Shown: positions 1 through 24,061 of the stretch, one piece after another
How positions within the stretch are numbered: the stretch's first letter is position 1
How the letters are laid out: each line of letters begins with the position of its first letter
Source: Bolinopsis microptera
Lineage: Eukaryota; Ctenophora; Tentaculata; Lobata; Bolinopsidae
Assembly (NCBI RefSeq): GCF_026151205.1
Contig: NC_087076.1
Location: 15,586,419-15,646,418 of the forward strand
DNA length: 60,000 nucleotides
Direction: 5' to 3'
Position numbers and translations under genes: made by a program
Notes under the pieces: model-generated
Told to the model about the DNA's origin: nothing
Database searches by the model: none
The model's input: the letters and a program-made list of their open reading frames with translations, nothing else

Positions 1-588
1 TGATAGGTCTTGAGGTATTGATTAGACATAGGGGTCGAGTTCAACTTGTCGAGTGTTAAGACCCAACTAATTGTATCTCCTCTGCTGATATACTTCAGTT
101 TGGCGCCGGGAAGTTCTAGAACATGTTCAGAGTCAGATCAGGAGACTGGAGCTCCTTTTTTAGTGTGGAGATGGAACTGCACAGAGCTGCTGTTGAGTGT
201 ACGTGACTTTGCCTTGTATTGACGCTGTTGCCTCAACACATAAGTGCATGTTAAAATAATATTTCTCTCGCCCATACCTAGTTAAAAGGCATCGTGTTGT
301 AATGTGCTGTATAATCGTCACAACAGACACCGCAAATCAAAACTTCTGGTCCACTTAAATGCGGTAATGTGGCCCGGTGCGGTAAAATGCCCCGGTTTAG
401 TGAGGCCGGGCGCCCTGATCGCCGTACCCTTTGTGTGCCCCAAACAGAAGAATCCCCGGCTGAGCTTCTTACTGGTAACTTCACATTTTATCGCTCCTTT
501 ATTATCAACATGGGATAACCTAACCAGTCTCCAATACCGTTGCAGGGAGGTGTTTAGCAATATACATCTCCCAGCTCCCTCTCCCTCT

Positions 589-832
<244 letters not shown>

Positions 833-1693
833 ATTTTAACTCTGTATATGCGTGTGTAACTTTACACACCTGTTTTATGTTGTTTAGAACACACATCTCT
901 GTGTTACAATTTTGAGAGAGAGAGATGGAGAGAACATTGGACAACATCTGGTGAGTTACCCTCACTTGATAACAGGGACCTCTTAATGAACGTAGAGTTC
1001 CACACGTGTGTGTGTTGTAATAGGAACCTTTTAATGAACAGTTGGCGCGCTTTTCAAAGGCATATATAGTCGGAGTTGTGGAGAGTGAATTAAACAGTGT
1101 TAACAGCGTTAAAGGTTGATTGAATTATGCAACTCAGAATATAGTTTGAACAGCTGGTTACCCCTTCAAATGACCGAGTTCTCTTTACGGTGATTGGTTG
1201 CATAACGGTGATTGGTTGCATAACCAGACACCCTACACAATATAGGTAAACCACTTAGTACCCCCTGTACCCAGCAGCTGAGTAATGTGATGAAAGATAT
1301 ACGTGTCATTGTTCATTCCATCCTCACCAGTTCCACAGAAACTCCTTACCCTCTTTTATACACATAACCTGGGTGATGCGTGGAAATTATTTGGTCCCAG
1401 TCGGTCGCAGAGAAATGTTTGGCTAAATCACCTCACGCAGCCTACCATGGAGACCATAATTGAATTGGGTTTGACGAATAATAATATTATTGGTGTCCTC
1501 AGACAATAACTACCATAATATTGAACATTGCATTTTCGACCCATATATTATTATGCGGGACTTGGTATGGCTTCGAATTTAAGCAGGAGGGCGTGTCCCA
1601 AGATGATGCCGGTAAGATTGCATTGCGCGTTGAAATTGGGCAGAATTAGACAGTAATAGGCTCTCCCAAAGCAGTTATTATACAAAACGATAG

Positions 1694-2013
1694 CAGTAAA
1701 CACTATCTACATTCTACTTATCTGAGTCTTCTTCAGTAAACACTATCTACATTCTACTTATCTGAGTCTTCTTCAGTAAACACTATCTACATTCTACTTA
1801 TCTGAGTCTTCTTCAGTAAACACTATCTACATTCTACTTATCTGAGTCTTCTTCAGTAAACACTATCTACATTATACTTATCTGAGTCTTCTTCAGTAAA
1901 CACTATCTACATTCTACTTATCTGAGTCTTGTTCAGTAAACACTATCTACATTCTACTTATCTGAGTCTTCTTCAGTAAACACTATCTACATTCTACTTA
2001 TCTGAGTCTTCTT
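1694..2013. repeat. 40-bp minisatellite, 8 copies
   Basis: Eight head-to-tail 40-bp units start at 1694, 1734, 1774, 1814, 1854, 1894, 1934 and 1974, each beginning CAGTAAACACTATCTACATT. Only two point differences are visible: a C to A change in the fifth unit and a C to G change near the end of the sixth. Such homogeneity implies recent expansion or gene conversion. Confidence 0.97.
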
Positions 2014-2810
2014 CTTAACTGTTTGATCTATGATTGTGTATTATAAGCGTCAGTGTTTATTGTTTATTTCCGTACAACTATTATCCCTAACATTGGCATG
2101 CTTGCTATTTCAGGGGCATGATGCTTTGTACTCTATAAATGGTAGTGTGTACAGCTACACACACAGACCACAGAAACCTTGACTCACACAGCTGTTGGAA
2201 AGTATCTGTTTAGCTCACAACGTTAGATTTAACTGTTGGATGTTAATATTAGAGATGATATGTTGATCGATTGTTGCGTACATGAATATGACATTTTGGT
2301 GGCATTTCTTGTCTAAACGATCAGTGCCCACCTGCTCCTCCAAAGTCCAATCAGATGATCGCTAAATGAACATTATAGGTTGCCATCACACAACGTGGGA
2401 GTATATTACACAATGTTAGAGCTAGTCTGCTGTGCTCTACACCATTATCATACTCGCGTAATACGAACCATTACGCGGGGGGAGGCCATTATAGGTGGTC
2501 TGAAAACAGTTTATAGTTATCGAGTGGGCTCCACCCCAGAGTCCATTAGACGGTAACCGTGTTAGGTGGCCAGAGGGTGGAACATTCTGAACCTGCTCCA
2601 GCTGCCTCTCAACTTGAGTAAGTAAAGAGAAAGAGAGAGGGAGAGAGAATGGGTTGAGGCTACCTTTTAGCGATACTCTCGTACTCTACCCCCTCTCTCT
2701 CACTCTCTCTCTCACTCTCTCTCTCTCTGCCTCGCTACAGAGATTTTAGTGGCTGACTGGTGGTGATGTTCGATTATACCATAGCTGGTATATTTGGAGG
2801 AGTGGTAAAG

Positions 2811-2850
2811 CGAGAGAGAGAGAGAGAGAGGGAGGGTAGGGGTATCTCTC

Positions 2851-2900
<50 letters not shown>
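2811..2900. repeat. (GA)n microsatellite blocks
   Basis: Two GA tracts (about 2811-2831 and 2855-2899) are separated by a short G-rich spacer. Shorter GA and CT runs lie upstream at about 2626-2650 and 2690-2730. Confidence 0.9.
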
Positions 2901-2901
<1 letters not shown>

Positions 2902-3533
2902 TGTGTGTACATATAATGTGTGGAGATAATGTCTCACAAGTGGTGTGATGATGCTGCAGAATAGCGCTCTCTGATTGCTTTTCTAATGTAGTTTCTTTGG
3001 CAACCGGATTAGCTCCGTTTGGTATGCAGCAAAGAATCGGGTGTGAAGGGAGTGTGAGGGGAATTATAAAGCATGATTCTCTTCTTAGTGATCCGTGTTA
3101 AATGGACGTGTCTATTTGTCTCTTTGTATGTTGGCTAGCTACACAATATTCCAAGTTGCTGAGCTGATCAATGACTAGTATTTTGTATACGGTCGTTGAT
3201 CACAACACGGTATTCTGATATGTCCATACTTCCAGCAGTGCGTGATACGTATAGGATAATTGACACAGCTGGCACGGTATAATAATGGATTATATTATAA
3301 TCACTTCTGTTGTTCCCTGTTCCCTCTCTTGTGGAGACTAAAGGTAAACCGTGACTAATTGCCTGGAATTTTGTTTTGTAGTAGATTTCGTGTGTATTTT
3401 GGCGCCAGGAACGCGGCATCAAATTACTCGATATCCTGTTAAGTTCAAACTTAATATTCTCTTTTTTTTAATACAGCTGTCCTCCCTTTTTTTACAAGCT
3501 TGCAAAAACCGGATTGGTTGTTAAAACTTGTAT

Positions 3534-3839
3534 TACATGTGTACATTTATATGTCGGGAAGCCGTGCTTTATAATGCCGTTACAACACTATCTTGCCTGT
3601 TTAAATACCTCCAAGTACAATGAGACATCTCTCAACATATATTTATAATGACTCCCAGATTGTTTCAGATATCAAATATGAGCTCCAAAACTCATAATAT
3701 CTTTCTTAGTCAGGATGTAACCTGATGATGTAAAGACATCTATCTTGATGTAATGATCGGAAGAGGATCGTAAACTTTGAAACAGTCAACACTATTATAT
3801 AACGAACAATTTTAGTAGAGTAATTTAACTGACGGCTGC
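3534..3839 (+). promoter_or_regulatory. 5' flank of MICU1, homologous to the 5' flank at 5936-6226
   Basis: This segment directly upstream of the MICU1 start aligns along about 250 bp with the segment upstream of the next gene. Shared blocks include GTACATTTATAT, GTTACAACAC, TTGCCTG, AGTACAA, GACATCTCTCAAC, CAGGATGTAACC and TTGATGTAATGATC followed by GAAGAGGATC. The homology ends shortly before each coding start. I infer that both copies carry promoter and 5'UTR sequence. No canonical TATA box position can be assigned. Confidence 0.6.
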
Positions 3840-5231
3840 ATGACAATGAGCAGATTGGGATTGCAAGTACTTCGTAATGGTGGTTTGGTTCGAATGACTC
3901 GACAGTTGGGCGCATTATCTTCGACACAAAACAGTGGTAACCACCAGTCCCGGAACACTGATCCTAACACCTATTTGAAGCTTGGTTTACTTGGTGGTTT
4001 GGGGCTAGCTGTCACCGCTAAGTGCAAGGAAAAAGCTATCGAAGAAACAAGCGAAAGCATCGAGCCAGCCGACGGTGAGGTAGATGAAGAAAAGCCGAAA
4101 AAGAAAAAGAAGAAAGGTTTTCAGGAGAGAAAAGTGATGGAGTACGAGAACAGAATCAGAGAGTTCTCAACACCAGACAAGATTTTCCGCTACTTCGCAA
4201 CTGTCCGGGTCGACTTTGAGAATGTTAAAAAGGAGATATTTATGACTCCTAAAGATTTCATGAGATCCATAACACCCGGGGAGCTGCAACCGTCCCACCT
4301 CGGACTGGACATGTACCGAGACATACCCGCTACTAAGTCTATACAGCATATTGACGGTAACGTTGACGGAGAACAGACCTTCCTCTCCAAACTGGCCCAA
4401 CACGGTCTCATCAGCTTCCAAGACTACATCTTCCTCCTCACCCTCCTCTCCACTCCCAAACATGACTGTGAGATTGCATTCAAAATGTTTGATTTGTACG
4501 GTGACGGGTGTGTTAGTTACCAGGAGTTCCTGGATACCCGCTCGGTGCTTGAGTCCAGGAGCTCTATGGGGAAGAGGCACAAAGACAACGTGTACAGTGG
4601 GAATACTATCAACAAAGACGGGCACAGTGCGCTCACTAACTACTTCTTTGGGAAGGACACCAACAAAAAGCTCACTCTTGACGACTTTGTTGTTTTCATG
4701 GACGGAATGAAGGAGGATGTATTCAGAATGGAGTTCAACAAGTACGATCCAGTGGACGGTAAGATAACTGAGCAAGATTTCGCTCACCTGCTCCTGTTAC
4801 ACGCTACACTGAGCAACCAGGCAAAGTCCAAGTTTGTCAGGCGGGTTAAAAAGTTTTACAAGAATGAAGAAGAAAGCCAAGGCATTACATTTGAGCAATT
4901 CATGACCTTCAACCACTTTCTAGATCATCTGGATGACGTTGAAATTCTTGTGTCAGTATATTTCTCAGCCGGAATGAAGTTTAACAAAGCCTCTCTAAAA
5001 CAAGTTGCCCACGTGGTAGCCGATGTGGAACTGGACCCTCACATTGTTGACGTGGTATTCACAATATTTGACGACAACGGGGATGAGCTGCTGAGTAACA
5101 GAGAGTTTATAAGCGTACTCAAAGAGAGAGCTCACCGAGGTCTGGAGAAACCGTCTGATACTGGTTTTGTGCGCCTGATTACAGCGCTGGGAGCCTGCGT
5201 GGCAAGTTATGTAAGGGGAGAAGAAACTTAG
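3840..5231 (+). CDS. MICU1: Mitochondrial calcium uptake protein 1 (MICU1), intronless
   Basis: The product (463 aa) is the EF-hand gatekeeper of the mitochondrial calcium uniporter, acting in the intermembrane space. The N terminus looks like a presequence with a hydrophobic segment at about 47-60, followed by a polybasic run (86-92) and the MICU1 signature RKVMEYENRIREFSTPDKIF (97-116). EF-hand 1 is D218-E229 and EF-hand 2 is D411-E422. Cys452 near the C terminus sits where MICU1 has the cysteine used for disulfide dimerisation with MICU2. Length and domain order fit MICU1 rather than MICU2 or MICU3. EF-hand 1 has Tyr at loop position 3 and Ser at position 9, where the human protein has Asn and Asp, so calcium affinity may differ. 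An alternative start is Met3. The CDS has no introns although its neighbour has 17, which suggests a retrocopy or complete intron loss. Confidence 0.93.
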   Translation: MTMSRLGLQVLRNGGLVRMTRQLGALSSTQNSGNHQSRNTDPNTYLKLGLLGGLGLAVTAKCKEKAIEETSESIEPADGEVDEEKPKKKKKKGFQERKVMEYENRIREFSTPDKIFRYFATVRVDFENVKKEIFMTPKDFMRSITPGELQPSHLGLDMYRDIPATKSIQHIDGNVDGEQTFLSKLAQHGLISFQDYIFLLTLLSTPKHDCEIAFKMFDLYGDGCVSYQEFLDTRSVLESRSSMGKRHKDNVYSGNTINKDGHSALTNYFFGKDTNKKLTLDDFVVFMDGMKEDVFRMEFNKYDPVDGKITEQDFAHLLLLHATLSNQAKSKFVRRVKKFYKNEEESQGITFEQFMTFNHFLDHLDDVEILVSVYFSAGMKFNKASLKQVAHVVADVELDPHIVDVVFTIFDDNGDELLSNREFISVLKERAHRGLEKPSDTGFVRLITALGACVASYVRGEET

Positions 5232-5935
5232 AGACAATTGGGACTATTGGGCGAAAAAACTGTCATTATATCTGCAGTATCCCACTATATTTTTACTACT
5301 CTTTTGGTATACTATTTGATCCTGAAGATTTTAGGGGAAGTTCTGTTTAACTATAGGGATAACTTTTTGTGGGCATATTCATGTTCAGGGTATTAGGGGT
5401 ATAAGGGGAATACTGAATATTGTTCACATACAACTTATAAATAAGTTTCGCTATTAGATATGAACAGTAATTATAGTTTTTCAAAATCATTTCTTTCTTT
5501 GTGTAAGAAAAAAACTGAAAAGGGACGATCCATTCCACCCAATATTTGGGTTTTTCTTTGTTTAAATCATTTCGTTTCACCTCACCATTTTGAACTGAAA
5601 TATGATTCTTTTGTTCCGCATATTTTTAAGTTGTAATTGTTTTAATTGAAAATTTCGTGTTAAATTATATATTTATGAAGTTGGTTCATTTGTGAACTTT
5701 TAGAAAATTAGATTTATTGGAAGTAAACTTTAAGAATTTGTACCGAGATTTATATGACTATTTTTTGACAATATGTAAATGTATACTTGAGGAATTTATA
5801 GTATCATTGTGTTTTTATGTGATTTTGATAACATTCTATTATGGGACATACTTGGAAATGTCCTGCATTTCATGATACAAGCTGACAAAACGCCGATCGG
5901 TAGTTGAACTTACAACAAATTAAAGCTTGTACTCT
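5232..5935. other. MICU1 3' flank, AT-rich
   Basis: AT-rich sequence follows the MICU1 stop and presumably contains its 3'UTR. I found no other gene or clear repeat. It ends at the second copy of the duplicated 5' flank. Confidence 0.5.
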
Positions 5936-6226
5936 ATATGCACGTACATTTATATACCGCGAAGCCCTTCTAAAGATTCGGTTACAACACTTGCCTGTTG
6001 AAATTCCTCCTAGTACAAGACATCTCTCAACGTATATAACGACTTCCAGTTTTTTTCAGTACTGAAAAAAAAAACTCAAAAACTAATTTTCCTTCTCTTT
6101 ACCAGGATGTAACCCGATGTCTTGAACTCACCTATCTACCTTCTACATTGATGTAATGATCAGAAGAGGATCTCAAACCTTTACACTGTAAATCCCTGCC
6201 AATTCCAATGCCATTGAGAACGTGGT
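5936..6226 (+). promoter_or_regulatory. 5' flank of the zinc-finger/MULE-derived gene, homologous to the MICU1 5' flank
   Basis: This is the second copy of the segment described at 3534-3839. It contains the same ordered blocks, from GTACATTTATAT to GATGTAATGATC followed by GAAGAGGATC. It ends about 45 bp before the start codon at 6227. A short upstream ATG at about 6209 opens a tiny reading frame that overlaps the true start. Confidence 0.6.
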
Positions 6227-18936
<12,710 letters not shown>

Positions 18937-20215
18937 CAAACGACAGAGCACTAATAATACAGTACAGTTCCCTGCAATGCTTCTCACGCCCCACTGCAAG
19001 TTTTAAGAAGAGACTGCTCAGATAATTGATGTATTGATCGAAAGACGCTTGGTGACACATTAGAACGCTCGGGCCCAGCAATTTATTTGACTTAACTTTC
19101 CCGTCTTTAGGGGCTGGTCACATCATGTGATCTTTTAATCTTTTAATTCTTATATACATCTTAACAAATATTTATTTTTGCTATAGTTGTAAAATTTAGC
19201 AACATAAAGATGATGCATGGGCTACAACTTTTCTTTCCCCCCTTTATTTTGTTAATGTTATAAGCACATATGAAACTGCTTGACTTGGGTAAATGGTGTT
19301 AAATATGATGTCAAATTATAATGCTGATATACCACTCCGAAAGATGGTGTTTAAACAGAAATGATGTATTATCGTCGCGTTTTGAATTGTCAATATGATA
19401 TTGATGCTATATTTCGCCCTATATCCTGCCGATTTAACATTTGTTATTAATGCTATATCGCCGTAATAACTATTAATGTCGGCAACTATTTTTCCCCCAC
19501 CGGGTGACAATTTGAGAAAACTGCATATGAATATATTGGAATAAGAATAGGTTGGGAGGTGATCATGTGTATTAGCGTTTTAAGAACCGATATCAAGAGC
19601 CCAAGATACGAATATGACACATTAACCTAACAGTACGTGTAACAGAAAATCAAGAATATTTGGTTGACTACAATGAAGCAGCATTAGATCAAGTTAGAAA
19701 TGTGTCATTGATATAGATATTCCCGCTGAGATTTGATATAGACAAAATCTGTCCTTTGCTGTTATGCACAATAACTGAGCCTACGAAATTGTTATGTCAA
19801 GAATATTATTATCGTTAATCGTTTTCAAGAAGTATTTTGACTACATTTTAAATATGAAGCGTTCACAAGAATTTGAACCGCGTAAACCAAAGAAGGGCAG
19901 ATTTTGTGCATACTGGTTAACTTAATTTGGACAGTTAATTGCAAATTGCAAGCCTTTGAATATAATGATCAGTATCATTTACCAGTTACCCGATTTAAAG
20001 AGTTTGTTTTGTTTGTGTACTCAATACATACTGTGCTGATGTAAAACATTGAATTATATCAACAATACAAATTTATCATATATGCGTCCATGTAGTGACT
20101 GAATGCTAGATCTATTGTCAAAGTTAATTTTACCTTCATAATTAATAGTTGAGATTGACTTGGAGTGTCCGTTAGGTATATAGTTGATAGTATCTGCTAC
20201 ATGTTATACCTACAA
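18937..20215. other. 3' flank of the zinc-finger/MULE-derived gene
   Basis: AT-rich sequence after the stop codon presumably contains the 3'UTR. I see no clear AATAAA directly downstream, and no other gene or repeat. Confidence 0.4.
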
Positions 20216-20238
20216 GGAGTTGGACTCGTCGACGGTCT
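20216..20238 (+). repeat. 20-bp inverted match to the 5' end of the LINE at 28.35 kb
   Basis: AGTTGGACTCGTCGACGGTC occurs here on the plus strand and as an exact reverse complement at about 28349-28368, inside the start of the LINE. A short CCTAC(A/C)AGG block also lies just upstream in both. This may be a fragment of a second LINE copy or one arm of a larger inverted repeat. Confidence 0.6.
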
Positions 20239-20871
20239 TGGAACCAATATTTTAAGAGTATCGTCCGTTAAGCGTATCCGTTTTGTGCACTCCGGCTGGC
20301 CGGCGTTCGAAAAGGGGAGTTCAATGTAGTATTTACAGAATTAGCAATAAGATCCCAATGTGGTCTTCGTAAAAACCCGAAAATCCATTTAGAGATTTCC
20401 GCCGAATTACGGTTCCCATGGCATAATATATTATGTATATCATTATTTGCTTTTGGAGTTACTTTTATATACAATTTTCAAGAGTGATACATCTTTCACC
20501 CAAAATTTACCTTACCATTGACCATATTGCATTGTGCTTACGCGTACTCCATACTGATACTCTGTGCGCGCTTGTTTAGCTGGTTTCATTACGTAATCAG
20601 CCGAGGGGGGAGGGGGTTCCCAAATGATTACTGATTACGGGGGGGGGGGGGAGGAGAAAATTTTGATTACGTAACCAAAATTTTCCTTTTTACCCTCTAG
20701 AATAATAACAATTTGACAATATTTTAATTCAAATTTCACTCTACACTCTAATAGTGATAAAATTTAGGAATCGGTCGGGTATCCGGCTGCTCTGTGCCGC
20801 TCCTACTAAATCGCTCGCCCAAATTTTAAGAAAATTCTTGTGAAAAGGCCCTTCGGGTGTGAAATTGATCT

Positions 20872-20924
20872 GAATCGGTGTATTTTAGGACGCTGATTCC
20901 GGATCACCCCACATGACATAGGGT
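20872..20924. repeat. Dispersed repeat segment, second copy at 21783-21835
   Basis: About 50 bp ending GATTCCGGATCACCCCACAT and then GACATAGGGT recurs at 21783-21835 with a few substitutions. It belongs to the repeat mosaic between 20.5 and 23.8 kb. Confidence 0.8.
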
Positions 20925-21000
20925 AAAAATGCTTCCTCAGATTTATGGGCAAAAAACCGTTTTGGTCACGTGACAGGCTAGTAAAACATGAATTCGATTG

Positions 21001-21082
21001 TTTAGGGTTCATGGTTAGGGTTAGGGTTGTGGTAAGGGTTATGGTTAGCTTCGGGGTTAGGGTTAGGGTTGGGATTAGGGTT
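21001..21082 (+). repeat. Degenerate interstitial telomere-like TTAGGG repeats
   Basis: Runs of GGTTAGGGTTAGGGTT and variants (GGTAAGGG, GGGATTAGGG) fill about 80 bp. The metazoan telomere unit is TTAGGG. A shorter run is at about 22801-22822. Confidence 0.8.
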
Positions 21083-21524
21083 TATGTAAAACCGTTTTGT
21101 ACGGCTGCAAAACCATAAAAACCAAAGTCACGTGAAATTTTTGGGCGAGCGAATCAGTAAGAGCCGCTCTGTGCTAGTGCTAAAGTAAGTAGTTAGGAAA
21201 GTGCAGGGCCGGATCATAACAATGATTTCTGCTCATAATGATCAGGGTAGCAGTAATAACTGGAAACGTAGACCTGTGGAGAAAAGTGTTTTCCAGGGTC
21301 GCGATGATATTTCGACCGTTCTGTGTACATGCTTATTGCTTATACATTTTTGTTATATAATTATAAGTTAAGCTGTGGGATTGTGAAAGTAAAATATACC
21401 AATGTATTTTTTACGCTGATTTCGATAAGACCTATAATGTATAACGTATCATGAAAGTCATAACGTATCATGAAAGTCATTTTGACGAGTATGGGCCATC
21501 TATTTAATTTTAAGACGTCTGCCT

Positions 21525-23760
21525 TAACCATTGTTAATGATCTGGCCCGGCGCGCGCTACTTCGTAGCTCGTGCCATCGAAAAGAAAGCGGCGCGCGCTA
21601 CTTCGAAGAAATTTAGACGAGTAACATCCGTCAACGTCTGCCAAAATCGCAGATTTTCAGACCACCCCTTCCCCTGTCCAGGTGTGTCCGAATTTTCAAA
21701 ATCTGTCATTCCGCCGAGTCTTTATTCGGCGGATGTTTATGAACATAATACATAATAGCCTGGGGTCCCCAGGTAAATACTTGATTCGATGTATTTTCGA
21801 ACACTGATTCCGAATCATCCCACATGACATAGGGTTTTGCTCTATAGCTATCCAGAGGCCTCTCTGGATAGAAAAACTTACCTGGGGACCTCTGGCTATC
21901 ATGTTCATAAACACCGAATAGAGATTCGGCGGAATGACAAGCTGAGCGCGGCCCAGTAAAGACATGGCTAGGTGAACATAAAATTAAAATGCTCCCCTAT
22001 CATTATCGGATTACACAGGATTTACACAGGATTAAAATTAAATAATAGCTAGATCCATTATCATGGACCGTCATAATTGTACAGAAATTAATGAAAACAT
22101 TCATCTTTCCTTGAAGTCAGGGCCAGAGTTATCCTTGCTCTAACCAGAGCCCTCTCGCTTGCAGTAGCGCGCGACCGCCGTAGGCGGCAATATTCAACTT
22201 GTGAAACAAGCGCGTCACGCAGTACCAAGTACGCGTATACACATGGCTATGTGAAGAGTTATCCTTAAAGCTTAATTATGACTAATTCGCGAGGTTTTCA
22301 CCAAATTGATAGTGAAATTGTTTAAGTTTCGTGCATTTGAATTACGTTGACGCATATATCTTCGGTAAAGCTATTTCGCTTTTCGGAGCAGCGAAGGAAA
22401 TAAGTGCACAAACAATTGACAGCATAGGAGCGCCTTTCTTGAAATTGGATATATACTAGGTGGGGTGTTTGGTTGAATATTAAGTGAACGGTGGCAGTAA
22501 TCTATGGAGGCTCTGGTGATTTTGAGGAATTACAGTTGAGTAAGGAGACAAAATTTCCATAAGATGGACTTTGAGATTTGTTTCATTCATATTGCTTGAG
22601 TCGGTGATTTCAGTGCTTATTTCAATGAGTGGCATTTGAGAAAGATTTTTGACTAATTTCGACCTCTGTTTTGAATACAAGTCACATATGTAAAAACATG
22701 TGACTCGTCTTCGATGGTCTCAATCGAGATATAGGCAAAAAAACTGTGTCGATCACGTGATATGGCCATATATAATATAAGGAAGTTGGTCTAATTTCTC
22801 ATTAGGGTTAGCAGTTAGGGTTTTTAATTGACGATGTCAATTCATCGCAGCTCGGCGCGGCACAGTAGCGCATCTCGCCAATCTAGATTTCGCTGTGAGA
22901 AGCCTCATTGAGTGCGCGGCGCGGCACAGTAACGCATCGCGCTACTTACTGGGCCGCGCTCAGCCTGTCATTCTGCCTATATTTATGAACATGATAGCCT
23001 GAGGTCCCCAGGTAACGCGCTACAATTAGGGTTTCAGTTACCTGGGAACCTTAAGTTGACCATTGTTAATGGTCTGGACCGGCGCGCGCTACTTCGTAGC
23101 ACTTGCCATCGGGCCAATTTCGAGAAGAAAGCGGCGCGCGCTACTTTGAAGAAATTTAGACGAGTAACATCCGTACTCAAGACCTTAAGCTATATATTTA
23201 TGTTCATAATCATCCGAATAGAGATTCGGCGGAATGACAGGCTGAGCGCCGCCCAGTAAGCTACTGCTGACTGCGGGCGGGCTTGTTTCACAGAGCCGCG
23301 CGCTGAGTTAGATTGTAAAATCTGATTATTTGATTGTAAAATTGCATGAACACGCCTATTTGCGCGTTTTAGAAGGTTCAATTACGCCACGCTATGTTTA
23401 TGAACATAATAAATAGCCTGGGTTCGCTTTATATCATGTGGTGACCCCCACTGTCGCTTCACAATGAGTATAGTGTAGAGTTTGAACGATACAGGCGGGT
23501 CATACAACGTATGACAAAAGTCCCCAGGTAACAAGCAACAAGTAAAAAAGCACATATCCACTTATTGACGGATGTTACTCGTCTAAATTTCTTCGAAGTA
23601 GCGCGCGCCGCTTTTTCTCGAAATATTGCCTGAGGCAAATGCTATGAAGTAGTGCGCGTCGGCTTAGTCCATAAACGATGGAAAAATCCACTTACTGGGC
23701 CACGCGGCGTTCAGCCTGTCATTCCACCGAAACTGTATTGATGCCTGAGGTCCCCAGGTA
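21525..23760. mobile_element. Cluster of CG-rich foldback (MITE-like) repeats
   Basis: Two modules recur in both orientations. Module 1 (GGCGCGCGCTACTTCGTAGC ... GAAATTTAGACGAGTAACAT) is at 21527-21631 and 23058-23174, and inverted at 23568-23681. Module 2 (ATTCGGCGGAATGACA ... GCCCAGTAA) is at 21924-21959 and 23224-23259, and inverted at 22946-22977 and 23692-23731. A third word, CCTGGGGACC or GGTCCCCAGG with adjacent TTTATGAACAT, appears beside them. I infer nested or rearranged copies of a non-autonomous inverted-repeat transposon. No transposase is present. Confidence 0.75.
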
Positions 23761-24061
23761 AATATCCACAAACTCGCAGTAAATGTTTTGCCACCGCATG
23801 GCAAGATATTATTGCGTCAAAACTATTAACGGGTTACACTCGTAAAATATTTGTTCCATATATTGTAGGATACAAGGATACAAGGATACAAAAGTGATAA
23901 TTATTTTATTGAGTTCACAATAGTTATAATTCTGAAATAATTTAAGTTACACACTTCTAATCATTTACAAATGTGTAGGGATAAAATAGAAATGTTATAA
24001 TATAATGCTATTTTCTTTAAGTAAATCAAATTTGTATGGTTCATGAGTTTATTTTGAGTTC

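Noticed and set aside
1694-2013. CRISPR-like regular repeat array
   Set aside because: Units are contiguous with no unique spacers, and the DNA is eukaryotic; it is a minisatellite.
4167-4787. 206-aa minus-strand frame inside MICU1
   Set aside because: A shadow frame of a well-supported coding sequence.
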